Shown here piece by piece: positions 1 to 8,544 of a stretch of 64,000 bases of DNA (positions within the stretch are counted from its first letter, which is position 1; every line of letters starts with the position of its first letter). The position numbers were made by a program, and so were the translations under genes. This DNA comes from Corallococcus sp. AS-1-6 (lineage in GTDB: Bacteria; Myxococcota; Myxococcia; Myxococcales; Myxococcaceae): positions 124,001 through 188,000 of the forward strand of contig NZ_JAIQDE010000012.1 of the NCBI RefSeq assembly GCF_020037015.1. Reading direction: 5' to 3'. The notes under the pieces are model-generated. The model did no database searches. It had not been told where the DNA came from and was given only the letters and a program-made list of their open reading frames with translations.

Positions 1-157
1 CAACGCGCGGATGCTGCACTGGGAGGACCGCGTCGGACAGGTGAAGGCCGGGCTCCTCGCGGACCTCGTGGCCGTGGAGGGCGACCCCACGCAGGACATC
101 CGCGCCGTGCGCCAGGTGCGGCTGGTGATGAAGGGCGGCACGCTGTACCGGCGCTGA
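1..157 (+). CDS. C-terminal end of an amidohydrolase-family protein (partial)
   Basis: The window opens inside a reading frame (first full codon at base 2) that runs 51 codons to TGA at 155-157. The tail reads [19 protein letters not shown], then [14 protein letters not shown]. This is the typical end of metal-dependent amidohydrolases of the imidazolonepropionase-like group, where the chain returns to the small beta-sandwich and finishes with a V-x-KGG-x-xY/V element. The catalytic metal ligands lie upstream of the window, so substrate and localisation cannot be stated. The family call is knowledge-based and fairly safe; anything finer is not. Confidence 0.75.
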   Translation, partial: NARMLHWEDRVGQVKAGLLADLVAVEGDPTQDIRAVRQVRLVMKGGTLYRR

Positions 158-165
158 AGCGGCGC

Positions 166-411
166 TCAAGGCCTCTCACGGCGGACGCGGCCGAGCAGGG
201 CGTCCGCGAGCCCCGCCAGCAGCAGCACCGGCGCGGCCAGCACCGCGCCGAACCAGGACAGCGCGTAGAGGACCCCGAAGCCCATGCGCCAGGGACCGCC
301 CACGACGGTCCCGGACAGCACGCCCACGGACTCGATGCCTCCGCCCAGGTGCAGCGCCAGGAAGAGCGCGCCAAGGCCCAGCGCGACGAGCACGAACGGG
401 TGTCGCATCAT
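166..411 (-). CDS. Small two-span membrane protein
   Basis: An 81-residue protein starting MMRHPFVLVALGLGALFLALHL. It has one hydrophobic segment at about residues 4-22 and a second at about 45-70 (LYALSWFGAVLAAPVLLLAG), then a short basic tail LLGRVRRERP. I do not recognise the family. The start at 411 is chosen because its ATG overlaps the stop of the upstream gene as ATGA (408-411), the usual sign of translational coupling; a longer open frame upstream is antisense-type noise inside the neighbouring gene. It is probably made together with the 376-residue protein encoded just upstream on the same strand and may anchor or assist it, but that is inference. Confidence 0.65.
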   Translation of the reverse strand: MMRHPFVLVALGLGALFLALHLGGGIESVGVLSGTVVGGPWRMGFGVLYALSWFGAVLAAPVLLLAGLADALLGRVRRERP

Positions 412-1538
412 CGGTGTTCCTCCTGGGTGAGGCGCCAGAGGGGTCCTTCGACGAGCGCGTACAGCAGCACCGCGTCCGCGAGCGGATTGCCCGCCGCGAA
501 GCGCAAGCCGGTGCCGTCGTGCACCGGGAACGCCGCGAAGTGGAGGCTGGTGAGCAGCCCGTCCAGGGCCTCCTCGTCGTCGAACGCCGCCGCGCCCACG
601 AGCGCGAGCCCGCTGGAGCCCGCGTTCGCGTTCACCCACGGAATCGTGGGACCGGAGTCGATGTCCTGCACCGCCTCCGCCTCCCCTGGCCACTCCCCCG
701 CCCACGCGAAGCCCAGCGCCTGCCCCAAGAGCGCGGCGCGGGCCCGCTGGTACTGGTCGCGCGCGAAGTCCGCGTCCACCACCTGGAGCATGTGCGCCGC
801 GAGCCACAGCGTGGAGCCCTCCGGCCCGTCCTTCGTCGCGCCGTCGTAGGTGAAGCTCGACACGAGCAGACCGGTCCGGCGGTCGGACAGGTGCTCCCGC
901 GCGGAGGCCACCCACCGGCGCAGGAGCGCGCCATGGTCCCGCCCGTCCACCCGGTCCGACAGGCGCAGCGCCGCGAGCGCCACCGTGTTGCAGAAGGTCC
1001 AGCCCTCATCCGGGTAGCTCTCCGCGGCGAGCACCGGCGCGCGCTCCAACTGTCCGGCGATGAGGTTCACGCGCTCGCGCAGGAGCGGCGAATAGTCCGC
1101 GCGCTCCTCCACGCTCTGACGCGCGGCGAGCATCAGCGCCAGCTCGCCGTCCACGAAGAGGCTGCGCCCGGCCGGATCCTTGAAGGGGCCCGCGTGCACG
1201 TAGGGAAGGAAGAAGGCCTCATGCGCCCGCCGCTCGTCTCGCAGCGTCCGGGCGATGAGCACGTCCACCACGGCCAGGTGCTCCGCCTTCCGCGCGGGCT
1301 CCGACAGCGCGAGGTTGGCGAACGACAGCACGGAGAAGGTGCGCACCATCAGGTCCCACTCCGGGTTCGTGCGGTGGAGCACGTCGCGCTCCGCGCTCGA
1401 TTCCTGGAGCGAGAACGCGCGTTGACGGGGGGCCAGCGCCGCCGTCAGCGCTCCCCGGTCGCGGGGCCGGAACAAAAGCTGGAGCGCCGGCAGCCACACC
1501 GCCACGGCCAGCACCAGCAGCACGAGTTTGCGTCGCAT
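408..1538 (-). CDS. Membrane-anchored protein with predicted all-helical toroid; possible linalool dehydratase/isomerase-like fold
   Basis: A 376-residue protein. The start at 1538 gives MRRKLVLLVLAVAVWLPALQLLF, an N-terminal signal anchor at residues 3-22. The rest is soluble and rich in amphipathic helices. Landmarks are EWDLMVRTFSVLSFANLAL, YVHAGPFKDPAGRSLFVDGE, ESYPDEGWTFCNTVALAAL and the Gly/Ser-rich stretch DIDSGPTIPWVNANAGSSG. The alternation of helices with Trp/Tyr/Asp-rich loops recalls alpha/alpha-barrel enzymes such as linalool dehydratase-isomerase or glycoside hydrolases, but I cannot align catalytic residues by eye. Its stop overlaps the start of the small membrane protein downstream, so the two are probably one operon. 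Upstream runs a divergent gene start at 1690. Confidence 0.55.
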   Translation of the reverse strand: MRRKLVLLVLAVAVWLPALQLLFRPRDRGALTAALAPRQRAFSLQESSAERDVLHRTNPEWDLMVRTFSVLSFANLALSEPARKAEHLAVVDVLIARTLRDERRAHEAFFLPYVHAGPFKDPAGRSLFVDGELALMLAARQSVEERADYSPLLRERVNLIAGQLERAPVLAAESYPDEGWTFCNTVALAALRLSDRVDGRDHGALLRRWVASAREHLSDRRTGLLVSSFTYDGATKDGPEGSTLWLAAHMLQVVDADFARDQYQRARAALLGQALGFAWAGEWPGEAEAVQDIDSGPTIPWVNANAGSSGLALVGAAAFDDEEALDGLLTSLHFAAFPVHDGTGLRFAAGNPLADAVLLYALVEGPLWRLTQEEHR

Positions 1539-1652
1539 GCCCGGCAGTCTCGGCCGCTGGCAGGGCTGAAGCGTGGCCCCTCGGGCCGGACGGTCGGGCC
1601 CGCTCGCTGAACGGTCGCGGGCCCGCCCGAACCGGCGCATCCCTTGAACGTC

Positions 1653-1680
1653 ATGTCCCAACCCGCCGGGCTCGCGTGTC
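1653..1680 (+). repeat. Copy 1 of a 28-nt leader repeat upstream of a MYXO-CTERM gene
   Basis: This 28-nt stretch begins ATGTCCCAACC and ends CGTGTC. It matches 25 of 28 positions with bases 2656-2683, the equivalent place before the paralogous gene that follows. It lies 10 nt before the ATG at 1690. It is either the conserved 5' leader/promoter of a tandem duplication or a regulatory site. Confidence 0.7.
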
Positions 1681-1689
1681 CCAAGGGCC

Positions 1690-2652
1690 ATGAAGACACC
1701 CGGATGGACCGCGCTGACGGTGGGAGTGTTCCTGGGAGGGCTGGGCCTGGCGAAGCCTCCTTCGGCGGAGGCCTGCAGTGGCGTCGCCTGTGACCCGCGG
1801 ATGATCCGTGTCCCGCTGCCGGAGGACCCGGTCGTGCCCGCGAACGTGCCGGCCCTGGTGATGCTGCCGATGGGCTGGCCCCTGTTCGATTCCGAAAGCC
1901 TGCGCCTGCGCACGGAGGACGGCGCCGACGTGGAGGCGAGCCTCCTGCAGGGCCGTCACGGGAGCGCGGTCCTCGTTCCGGCCACCCCGCTCACGCCGGG
2001 AACCCGCTATCGCATGGAGGGCCACAGCCCGTGCGCGGGCTACCCGGAGGAATGGGACACGGTGTCGGCGACGTTCACCGCGGGCCCGGCGGTCGCGCTT
2101 CCAGCGGCCTCGGGGACCCTGCGAGCCGCTCCCGAGCAGCATGGCCCCTTCCAGGTCTTTGGCGGCGCTTCCTGTTCGACGGAGGTGGAGGGCAGCCAGG
2201 TGACGCTGGGCTTCACGCCCTCGCCGGAGCTGGTGCCCTTCCTGCCGTGGGTGCACTGGGCGCTGGATGTGGATGGGCAGCCGTGGGCCTCCGCACCGCA
2301 CGGCGCGGTGGGGCCGGCGGGCACCCTCCTCTTCCTGGACCGGCTCCAGTACCCGCATGCGCTGCTCACCGTGTACTCGGTCTGCGAGTTCTCCCGGCAG
2401 CAGCCGCCCCCCACGGACCCGGGGCTCGCTCCCGGGACGCACGTGGCCACGCTGCGTCCGGTGCTCGAACAGTCCGGCACGCCGCTCTCGCCCCTGGAGG
2501 TCTTCTTCGAGCTGACGTGCCCCGAGAATGAGCCCGAGCCCGAGGCCCCCCGGAGCGAGGGGTGCTCCCAGGCGGGCGGGGGCCTCGCGGCGTTCGGGCT
2601 CCTGGCCACGCTCCGGCTCTGGCGACGCGGGCCGCGCACGAACCGTCCCTGA
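1690..2652 (+). CDS. Secreted Ig-like surface protein with MYXO-CTERM tail (paralogue 1)
   Basis: A 320-residue exported protein. Residues 1-28 form a signal peptide ending PPSAEAC. The body has two predicted beta-sandwich sections. The first contains DPVVPANVPALVMLP and TPLTPGTRYRMEG, which resemble bacterial Ig-like (Big_5/SbsA-like) repeats. The second contains LGFTPSPELVPFLPWVHWAL. The C-terminus is a MYXO-CTERM sorting signal: a Cys in GCSQAGGG, a hydrophobic stretch, then the basic tail RLWRRG. In myxobacteria such tails are processed by myxosortase and place proteins on the outer surface. It is followed after 3 nt by a clear paralogue with the same plan. The binding partner is unknown. 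Confidence 0.82.
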   Translation: MKTPGWTALTVGVFLGGLGLAKPPSAEACSGVACDPRMIRVPLPEDPVVPANVPALVMLPMGWPLFDSESLRLRTEDGADVEASLLQGRHGSAVLVPATPLTPGTRYRMEGHSPCAGYPEEWDTVSATFTAGPAVALPAASGTLRAAPEQHGPFQVFGGASCSTEVEGSQVTLGFTPSPELVPFLPWVHWALDVDGQPWASAPHGAVGPAGTLLFLDRLQYPHALLTVYSVCEFSRQQPPPTDPGLAPGTHVATLRPVLEQSGTPLSPLEVFFELTCPENEPEPEAPRSEGCSQAGGGLAAFGLLATLRLWRRGPRTNRP

Positions 2653-2655
2653 GGG

Positions 2656-2683
2656 ATGTCCCAACCTCCCGGGCTCCCGTGTC
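2656..2683 (+). repeat. Copy 2 of the 28-nt leader repeat
   Basis: It is 25/28 identical to bases 1653-1680 and sits directly upstream of the second MYXO-CTERM gene. Here the repeat begins with an ATG in frame with the gene. Because the same sequence lies out of frame and outside the gene in copy 1, it is best read as leader DNA, so the real start is the next ATG at 2686. Confidence 0.7.
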
Positions 2684-2685
2684 TG

Positions 2686-3690
2686 ATGAAGCAAATGCAC
2701 GGACACGCTTGGACATGGGGCGCGGTGGGCATGTTCCTCCTGGGGCTGGGGGCGCTCGCGCCACCCTCCGCGGAGGCGTGCGCCGCGCCCAACTGCCTCG
2801 TCGACGTCCGCTTCCCGCTCCCCGAGGACGGCGGAGCGGTCCCCGCGAACGTCCCCGGCCTGGTGGTGGTGCCGCCGCTCCTGGAGAACACGGACGTCTC
2901 CACGCTCCGGCTGCTCCAGTCGGATGGCACGCCGGTGCCCTTCACGCTGGAGGATGGCGCTCGCCGGACGCAGGTCGTGGTGCCGAAGGCGCCGCTCGTG
3001 CCGGGCACGCAGTACCGCATCGAGGCGAAGGGCCTCTGCCAGTTCCAGGAGACGCGGACGCAGTCCGCGACCTTCACCGCGGGCCCGGAGCTGCCCCTGC
3101 CCACGACCCTGGGCACGCTGAGCGTGGACACGCCGAGCCGGGGGGTGTTCCCGGTGTACGGGGACTCGAACTGCGGCAGCCCGCAGGAGGGCGACGCCAC
3201 CACGCTGCGCTTCACCCCGTCACCAGAGCTGGTGCCGTTCCTGCCCTGGGTGCACTGGACGGTGGAGGTGGACGGGCAGCCCTGGTCGTTCTCCAACCAC
3301 CACGGGTTGACCGCGACGGGCGAGGACAACCCGGACAGCCACAAGTACGAGTACACCCGGCGGCTGCTCTTCCTCTACACGGTCTGCACGACGTACGACC
3401 CGCCGCCGCCCGGGCTGGGTGTCACGCCCGGACGTCATCAGGCCACGCTCCGGGGGACGCTGGAGCACGCGGACATCACGCTGCCGCCGCTGAGCGTGGA
3501 CTTCGAGCTCTCCTGTCCCAGCTCCTGCATGTCCGCGGGCTGCGCCGACGGAGGCACCGGCGTTGTCGGAGACGCCGGGGACGAGGAGCCCATCCACGGC
3601 CCTTCCAAGAGCGGCTGCACCCAGGCGGGCGGGGGCCTGACGCTGCTGGGGCTCCTCGCCACGCTGCGGCTCTGGCGAAGGAGGACCTGA
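2686..3690 (+). CDS. Secreted Ig-like surface protein with MYXO-CTERM tail (paralogue 2)
   Basis: A 334-residue protein, counted from the ATG at 2686 (MKQMHGHAWTWGAVG); an in-frame ATG at 2656 would add 10 residues but lies in the duplicated leader. The plan matches the preceding gene: signal peptide ending PPSAEAC, an Ig-like section with VPANVPGLVVVPP and APLVPGTQYRIEA, a second section with the shared string SPELVPFLPWVHWT, a Cys-containing region, then the MYXO-CTERM signal (GCTQAGGG, hydrophobic stretch, RLWRRRT). The two genes are clearly a tandem duplication. A 3'-proximal 471 bp of this gene is also open on the opposite strand as the tail of the convergent membrane-protein gene. Likely surface-exposed; ligand unknown. 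Confidence 0.82.
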   Translation: MKQMHGHAWTWGAVGMFLLGLGALAPPSAEACAAPNCLVDVRFPLPEDGGAVPANVPGLVVVPPLLENTDVSTLRLLQSDGTPVPFTLEDGARRTQVVVPKAPLVPGTQYRIEAKGLCQFQETRTQSATFTAGPELPLPTTLGTLSVDTPSRGVFPVYGDSNCGSPQEGDATTLRFTPSPELVPFLPWVHWTVEVDGQPWSFSNHHGLTATGEDNPDSHKYEYTRRLLFLYTVCTTYDPPPPGLGVTPGRHQATLRGTLEHADITLPPLSVDFELSCPSSCMSAGCADGGTGVVGDAGDEEPIHGPSKSGCTQAGGGLTLLGLLATLRLWRRRT

Positions 3691-5019
3691 CGCTCCGGGC
3701 GCGGGGGCCTCGCCTGCCACCCGCAGGGCCAGCGCGGCGAAGGTGGCGATGACCGACCAGTAGAGGAAGCGGAAGTCGCAGCCGATGCTGATGACCAGGT
3801 AGCTCAGCCCGTAGCCCAGGCCTGACAGCGCGGTGAAGAACGCAAGCGGCCGGCGCCTCACGTCGCGCAGCGAGAGCAGGGCCAGCACGGTGAGCGCTCC
3901 CAGCCAGGCCCAGCCCCGGAACAGCAGGGAGTCGCGCACGAGGTCCGCGGCCCCCCGGAACCACCGGTGCAGCCCGCCCTGCTCCGGCAGGCGGAATCCC
4001 CAGGGATTGGGGTCGATCCGTCCCTGGAAGGGGAAGAACACCGGCCCGTCGAAGGCTCCGAGGAGGCGCCGGAAGGTCTCCCAGCGGTGGTGCGCGTACG
4101 CGGCGGGCCAGGCGTGGACGACGCGGGCCCATTCGCGCACCAGCACGTCGCGCCGGCCGGGCAGGCTCTCCAGATGGATGGGCCGCGCGTCCGGCGCGCC
4201 CGCGAGGAGGAACCCGACGTGGAAGGGCGAATAGCCGCGCGCCAGCTCCGCGGCGGAGAGGTCCTGCGCCAGGGAGGAGGCCGGGAACAGCTCGGGGTGC
4301 GCCGCGTAGATGCCCGCGAGGTCGAAGACGAAGAGCTGGCCCGCGGCCCAGGCCCTGCTGGCGCCCAGCGCGCGGTTGATCAGCGAGGGCGTGAGGGCCA
4401 GTCCGGCCACGAGCCCTGCGAGCACCAGGGCCCGCGCGGGCCAGCGCCACGTCGGGCGCGCCACCTGGGCCATCACGGGAACCGCCAGGGGCAGGGCCGC
4501 GACGAGCGCGTTGTGCCGCAACGCCGTGCCCGCCACCATCAGCACCAGCGCCCAGAGCGGACGGCGATACCTGAGCGCGGCCACCGCGCCGAGCAGCACC
4601 GCGGCGGACATCACGTCCTTCCAGAGGGTGACCGCGAGCGCCCAGACCGTGGGCACGAGCAGGAAGGCCCCGAGGACGAACAGGCCCTTGCGTCCCGTGC
4701 GCCCATCGGGAGAGCGCACCAGCAGCGCCATGCTCCCCGCCAGCAGGAGGAGCTGGCCCAGGAGGACCAGCGACGGAGAGCCCACCCACCTCCCGCTGAG
4801 GCCCAGCAGCCACGAGCCCAGGGGCGGGTGGACGTCATTGAAGGTGCCGCGGAGCCCCTGCGCGTACTGGTCGAGCGTGTCGACCGACATCAGCCCCGGA
4901 TGGAAGGCCGCGAACAGCACGCCCACCCAGAGCACGACGCCAGCCGCCGGAGGACCGACGTCCCGCCAGGGGACGTGAGCCGGCGAGGAGGAGACCTCCG
5001 AGGGGTGCGCCATGAGCAT
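3220..5019 (-). CDS. GT-C-like polytopic membrane protein with unusual antisense-overlapping tail
   Basis: A 599-residue frame. Residues 1 to about 440 form a polytopic membrane protein with about ten hydrophobic segments. A first periplasmic loop carries Asp/His signatures (HPGLMSVDTLDQYAQG, then FNDVHPPLGSWLLGL), as in GT-C lipid-linked sugar transferases (GT39-like, DUF6020-like). Later landmarks are LWKDVMSAAVLLG, GTALRHNALVAAL and IGCDFRFLYWSVI. The start is ATG 5019 or the in-frame ATG 5013. The frame has no stop where the membrane domain ends (about 3690). It runs 471 bp further, antisense to the MYXO-CTERM gene, adding about 156 low-complexity residues. The membrane part is convincing; the tail may be spurious, a real overlap, or due to a frameshift near 3700. 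Confidence 0.7.
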   Translation of the reverse strand: MLMAHPSEVSSSPAHVPWRDVGPPAAGVVLWVGVLFAAFHPGLMSVDTLDQYAQGLRGTFNDVHPPLGSWLLGLSGRWVGSPSLVLLGQLLLLAGSMALLVRSPDGRTGRKGLFVLGAFLLVPTVWALAVTLWKDVMSAAVLLGAVAALRYRRPLWALVLMVAGTALRHNALVAALPLAVPVMAQVARPTWRWPARALVLAGLVAGLALTPSLINRALGASRAWAAGQLFVFDLAGIYAAHPELFPASSLAQDLSAAELARGYSPFHVGFLLAGAPDARPIHLESLPGRRDVLVREWARVVHAWPAAYAHHRWETFRRLLGAFDGPVFFPFQGRIDPNPWGFRLPEQGGLHRWFRGAADLVRDSLLFRGWAWLGALTVLALLSLRDVRRRPLAFFTALSGLGYGLSYLVISIGCDFRFLYWSVIATFAALALRVAGEAPAPGASGPPSPEPQRGEEPQQRQAPARLGAAALGRAVDGLLVPGVSDNAGASVGAARGHAGAGTGELEVHAQRRQRDVRVLQRPPERGLMTSGRDTQPGRRRVVRRADRVEEEQPPGVLVLVAVRVVLARRGQPVVVGERPGLPVHLHRPVHPGQERHQLW

Positions 5020-5126
5020 CGCCCTGCCTGTGCTGGAGTGGCCCAGGACCAGGGCCCGGGGAATCGCGCGTCAATCGAATCGACGCGCAATTCCAGCCGG
5101 TTTTGGATGGCTCAGGGAGGCGGCGG

Positions 5127-7094
5127 CTAGGGAGCCGTGAAGTTCACAACGGTGCTGCCGTCGCCTGCCGCGGCGAACCGGGTAGGCCTGGGGCCGTCCA
5201 GCGACCGGAGCGTCTTTGCTGCCGTGTGCACGGTGCTCCAGGCGCTGCCATTGAAGAACTCGATCGTATTCGCGGACGTCACCGCATAGATGCCGTTCTT
5301 GCTGAAGGCGAGCACGTCCAGGATGTCCGGGGGATTCGTCTGGCCGTTGGGAACAGGGATGGACGGCAGGGACTGCCAGCCTGTTCCGCCGATCCAGCCG
5401 AAGAGGCGACCCTTGTCACCCGCGACGTATGTGTATTGTCCGTTCAGGACATGCACCGCGCGCACGTATTCTGCGTCCGGAGCATTGAGAGACTCCTCCG
5501 TCCACGTGGTTCCTGCCGAATTGGTGCGATAGGCCCGCGCCTTGCCGTCCGTGTCCGAGACACCGACCGCCACGAGCGAATCCACCGTCTTCAAGCCACC
5601 AATCGCACGCAGGTTCGAGGGGACGTCCGTGACCTCAGCCAGAGCGTTGGGTGCATCGTAGGCAGGAGACCATTTGTAGATCTTGCCGTTGCTCGCGACC
5701 GCGTAGACCGTGGCACCGGCCATGGGATCGTCAATTCCAAAGACGCCATTGAAGTCCGTGTTGTTCTTGTCGGTCGCCACCTGAATTGTGAAACACGTGT
5801 TCCCGACGTCGGTCAACGTTCGAGTCGACACCCAGCCATCCTCTCCGACGACGAAGACCCGGCCACCCGGGGAGACCCAGGCTGCATTCCAGGACTTCCG
5901 ACAGGAACCATCCGTCAACTCGTTGGCGCCAGGGAGTGTACCGTCCAGATGCGCCAGCTTGTTCGGGCCCGCGATCCAGGCCTTCTGCCCGTCTTCGTAA
6001 AGGGCAATGGCCTTCAGCGAGTCCCCGGCTCCGAGGACCCCTGCATCGGTGGCCCAAGGAGGGAGGGTGCACTCCTCGTCCACGCCGCCAGCGCAGTTGT
6101 TGTCCAGCCGGTCGCAGGCCTCCGGCAGTCCATTGCGGACGTAGATGGAGCTCTCATCGCAGTCCTCGGACTGGGCAACACCGCCGTCCACGGGCGACTC
6201 GCAGCCCAGTCCCGCGTCCTGGCCCTTGAAGCCGTCGCCGTCGCCGTCCACGAACCAGGCCACCGGATTCGCGGTCGCGAGTCGCGCGCAGGCCGTCTGG
6301 CTCGGGGTGGAGGCACACGCGGTCTTGCCCGCGCACTTGAGCTCATCCTTGCAATCAGCGCCGACGCCGAAGTCCTCGTCGTTCATGCCATTGCAGTTGT
6401 CATCCATGCCATCGCAGAGGAACTCCGTGCGACCCGGCCGGATCTGCCCGTTGCCGTCGTTGCAATCTCCGCCAACAGCCACGGTGCCCGCGGGCTGGAC
6501 GCAGTTCTCCACCCGGGTGCTGCCGTAACCGTCGTTGTCCGCGTCCGTGTACCAGACCTTCTTGTCCGTCGCGTCCGACTCCCCGAGGGTGCAGTTGTCA
6601 TCCTTCCCGTTGCACACCTCGAGGGCGCTGGGGTGCACGGCGCTGTCCGCGTCGTTGCAGTCGGAGCCGCTGACGACACCCTCCGCGTCGGCGCTGCTGA
6701 AGTAGCCGTCGCCGTCATCATCGAGGGCCCTCACGTTGAAGGCCACATCCAGCGTGCCCTCCTCGGGGACCTCCGCCCTCATCACCTGCGGCTCGCCCAC
6801 CGCGGTGCCCGAACAGCCGAGCTCCCGGAGCTGCGTCGTCACGCTCAGCACGCGGCCCCAGTCCTTCTGCCGGAACACCGCCACCGACGCGGTTCCCGGC
6901 GTCTTGCTGGGGAGCGCCACGTCGACGCTCTTCGTGTTCCCCGCGTTCTCCACGTCCGTGGCGGTCACCGTGAAGCAGCCGCTCGTAAAGCCGCTGTAGC
7001 TGAGGGTGACTTTCAGCGCTCCGGCCTTCGAGTCGTCCTTCTTGCACCCCGCCAACACGGAGGCACACAGCACTGTCATCAGGAGTAGACGCAT
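5127..7094 (-). CDS. MopE-repeat lipoprotein with C-terminal propeller-like region
   Basis: A 655-residue lipoprotein. Residues 1-16 are a lipoprotein signal with lipobox LAGC (Cys16). After about 110 residues come three Cys/Asp-rich putative metal-binding units of the MopE type. Each combines a D-x-D-x-DG calcium-like loop (DDDGDGY, DADNDGYG, DGDGDGF) with a D-C-N/D-D element and a C-x4-DDNC or C-x4-LDNNC element (CNGKDDNC, CDGMDDNC, CDRLDNNC). From about residue 370 on, repeats with DGWVST, NGKIYKW, KGRLFGW and NTIEFFNG suggest a beta-propeller. MopE-type repeats are known from secreted copper/calcium-binding proteins and are very common in myxobacteria. Probably an outer-membrane-anchored, surface-exposed protein. 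No partner gene is evident. Confidence 0.85.
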   Translation of the reverse strand: MRLLLMTVLCASVLAGCKKDDSKAGALKVTLSYSGFTSGCFTVTATDVENAGNTKSVDVALPSKTPGTASVAVFRQKDWGRVLSVTTQLRELGCSGTAVGEPQVMRAEVPEEGTLDVAFNVRALDDDGDGYFSSADAEGVVSGSDCNDADSAVHPSALEVCNGKDDNCTLGESDATDKKVWYTDADNDGYGSTRVENCVQPAGTVAVGGDCNDGNGQIRPGRTEFLCDGMDDNCNGMNDEDFGVGADCKDELKCAGKTACASTPSQTACARLATANPVAWFVDGDGDGFKGQDAGLGCESPVDGGVAQSEDCDESSIYVRNGLPEACDRLDNNCAGGVDEECTLPPWATDAGVLGAGDSLKAIALYEDGQKAWIAGPNKLAHLDGTLPGANELTDGSCRKSWNAAWVSPGGRVFVVGEDGWVSTRTLTDVGNTCFTIQVATDKNNTDFNGVFGIDDPMAGATVYAVASNGKIYKWSPAYDAPNALAEVTDVPSNLRAIGGLKTVDSLVAVGVSDTDGKARAYRTNSAGTTWTEESLNAPDAEYVRAVHVLNGQYTYVAGDKGRLFGWIGGTGWQSLPSIPVPNGQTNPPDILDVLAFSKNGIYAVTSANTIEFFNGSAWSTVHTAAKTLRSLDGPRPTRFAAAGDGSTVVNFTAP

Positions 7095-7233
7095 GGACCG
7101 GCATTTTCGGGCGCGCCCCGGAACCGGGCAAGGCGCATCGGAGAGAAAACATGCCTACACGCACCCCGACGTGTGTCAGGGGCATGCAGGCAGGCTGCGG
7201 CTCCGGCGGGGTGACCGAGGGCGCTTCACCGCC

Positions 7234-8478
7234 TCAGAGGTTGCTCTCGTCGGTGTCGGGGTCGAGGCGGACGAGGTAGGGCGGGACGGTCCACTTCAGG
7301 GCCTGGTCGACATCCCCCTTCCCGCTCTTGCCGAAGAGCATGAATTTGGAGAGCGCCATGCCGCTGATCAGGCCGTTGTTCTTGATGATGGCCTTGCGGA
7401 ACTCGGAGAGGGTGTCCTGGAGGTGGGTGGTGTTGGGGCGCGACGCGATCAGCGCGTTCAGCATGCCCGCGGCGAGCATCCCCTTTTCGACCAGCGCGGA
7501 GAGCGCCTCCATGTATCCGTCGTATTCCTCCTTCGTGAGCAGGGGCCGGCGGCGGATCCGCTTGAGGAAGCGGAGCTTCGGGATCAGCGGGTCGGACTGG
7601 TCGCGCAGCAGGCTGCCCATGAGCGGCACCTCACCGTCCGGGTCGTTGTGGAAGTACGTCTGCGTGAGGTCCATGTCCCCCAGGGAGATGTCGACATCCA
7701 TGTGGATGCCTCCCACGAAGTTGAGGTACAGCAGCCGCGCGAGGTCGGAGAAGTATTTGACCTCATCCCAGTTGCGCGACACCGCCGAGCCCCCGACGAC
7801 GGTCGCGAGCTTCGAGAGCCAGTTGCTGGAGTCATCCAGCTTCTCGATGGGGAGCACCCGGAAGCCCGCCTGCTCCAACCTGCGCCGTTGGATGGCGCGC
7901 GTCGGCCGCTTGTCCTCGGGCTTCGGAGGCCGCTTCGAGAAGATGAAGATGCCCTCGCTCTTCTTCATCTCTCCTTCGAGATGCCCGTCCAGCACCCGCT
8001 CGACCTCGGCGGAGTACCACAGGTAGCAGGTCCAACCCGCCCGCCTGGCCCGTGCGCCGTCGGAGACCAGGTCGTCGACGACCGCCGGGCTCATCGGTCC
8101 GCCCGTCCAGAAGCGATGGATGTTCTTGGGGATCGCGTGCTTCGTCCCCATGGGGGAGTTGAGGAGCCGCGAGATGATCAGCGCTTCGTCCGATTGGCTG
8201 GGGTTCCAATACGTCCGGTTCTCCAGGCCGCTCAGGATGCCTCGAAGCGGCGTCGACGACACCGTCGTCAGCGCCGTGGAGGAGTTGTTGGAGCGCAGCG
8301 ACCGCTTGAAGTCGAAGATCGGAACGGTCGTCTCCTCGACCGGCGGCCCCGAGGCGCCGTGGGTCAGGCAGATCCCCATCGAGCAGAAGACGCAGGTGTC
8401 GCGCACCCACTCGCGCACCAGCGACTTGCTTCGATGCCCGGGGTCGCTACAGATTCCCAGCTCACAGAACGTACACAT
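7234..8478 (-). CDS. TcdA/TcdB-type (GT44-like) glycosyltransferase with duplicated N-terminal Cys motif
   Basis: A 414-residue protein. Residues 116-129 read IPKNIHRFWTGGPM, the nucleotide-sugar entry signature of the large clostridial toxin glycosyltransferase family and its GT32-like relatives. Residues 245-263 contain SDLARLL, then GGIHMDVDI with a DxD motif (Asp261, Asp263) for metal and UDP-sugar. There is no pore-forming or protease domain and no signal peptide. The first 45 residues carry two copies of a Cys motif, CTFCELGIC and CVFCSMGIC, each followed by a His, which could bind a metal. It starts 66 nt downstream of the P450 on the same strand, so it may glycosylate the NRPS product, or it may be a protein-modifying effector. 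Family assignment is good; acceptor unknown. Confidence 0.78.
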   Translation of the reverse strand: MCTFCELGICSDPGHRSKSLVREWVRDTCVFCSMGICLTHGASGPPVEETTVPIFDFKRSLRSNNSSTALTTVSSTPLRGILSGLENRTYWNPSQSDEALIISRLLNSPMGTKHAIPKNIHRFWTGGPMSPAVVDDLVSDGARARRAGWTCYLWYSAEVERVLDGHLEGEMKKSEGIFIFSKRPPKPEDKRPTRAIQRRRLEQAGFRVLPIEKLDDSSNWLSKLATVVGGSAVSRNWDEVKYFSDLARLLYLNFVGGIHMDVDISLGDMDLTQTYFHNDPDGEVPLMGSLLRDQSDPLIPKLRFLKRIRRRPLLTKEEYDGYMEALSALVEKGMLAAGMLNALIASRPNTTHLQDTLSEFRKAIIKNNGLISGMALSKFMLFGKSGKGDVDQALKWTVPPYLVRLDPDTDESNL

Positions 8479-8544
8479 GGCCCGCGCCCCTCGTGCGGTG
8501 GTCGAGCGGAGGACTCTCGCACTTCCCGCCCGGGGATGGGAGGC

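Noticed and set aside
1653-1655. ATG inside leader repeat as start of the first MYXO-CTERM gene
   Set aside because: Out of frame with the gene.
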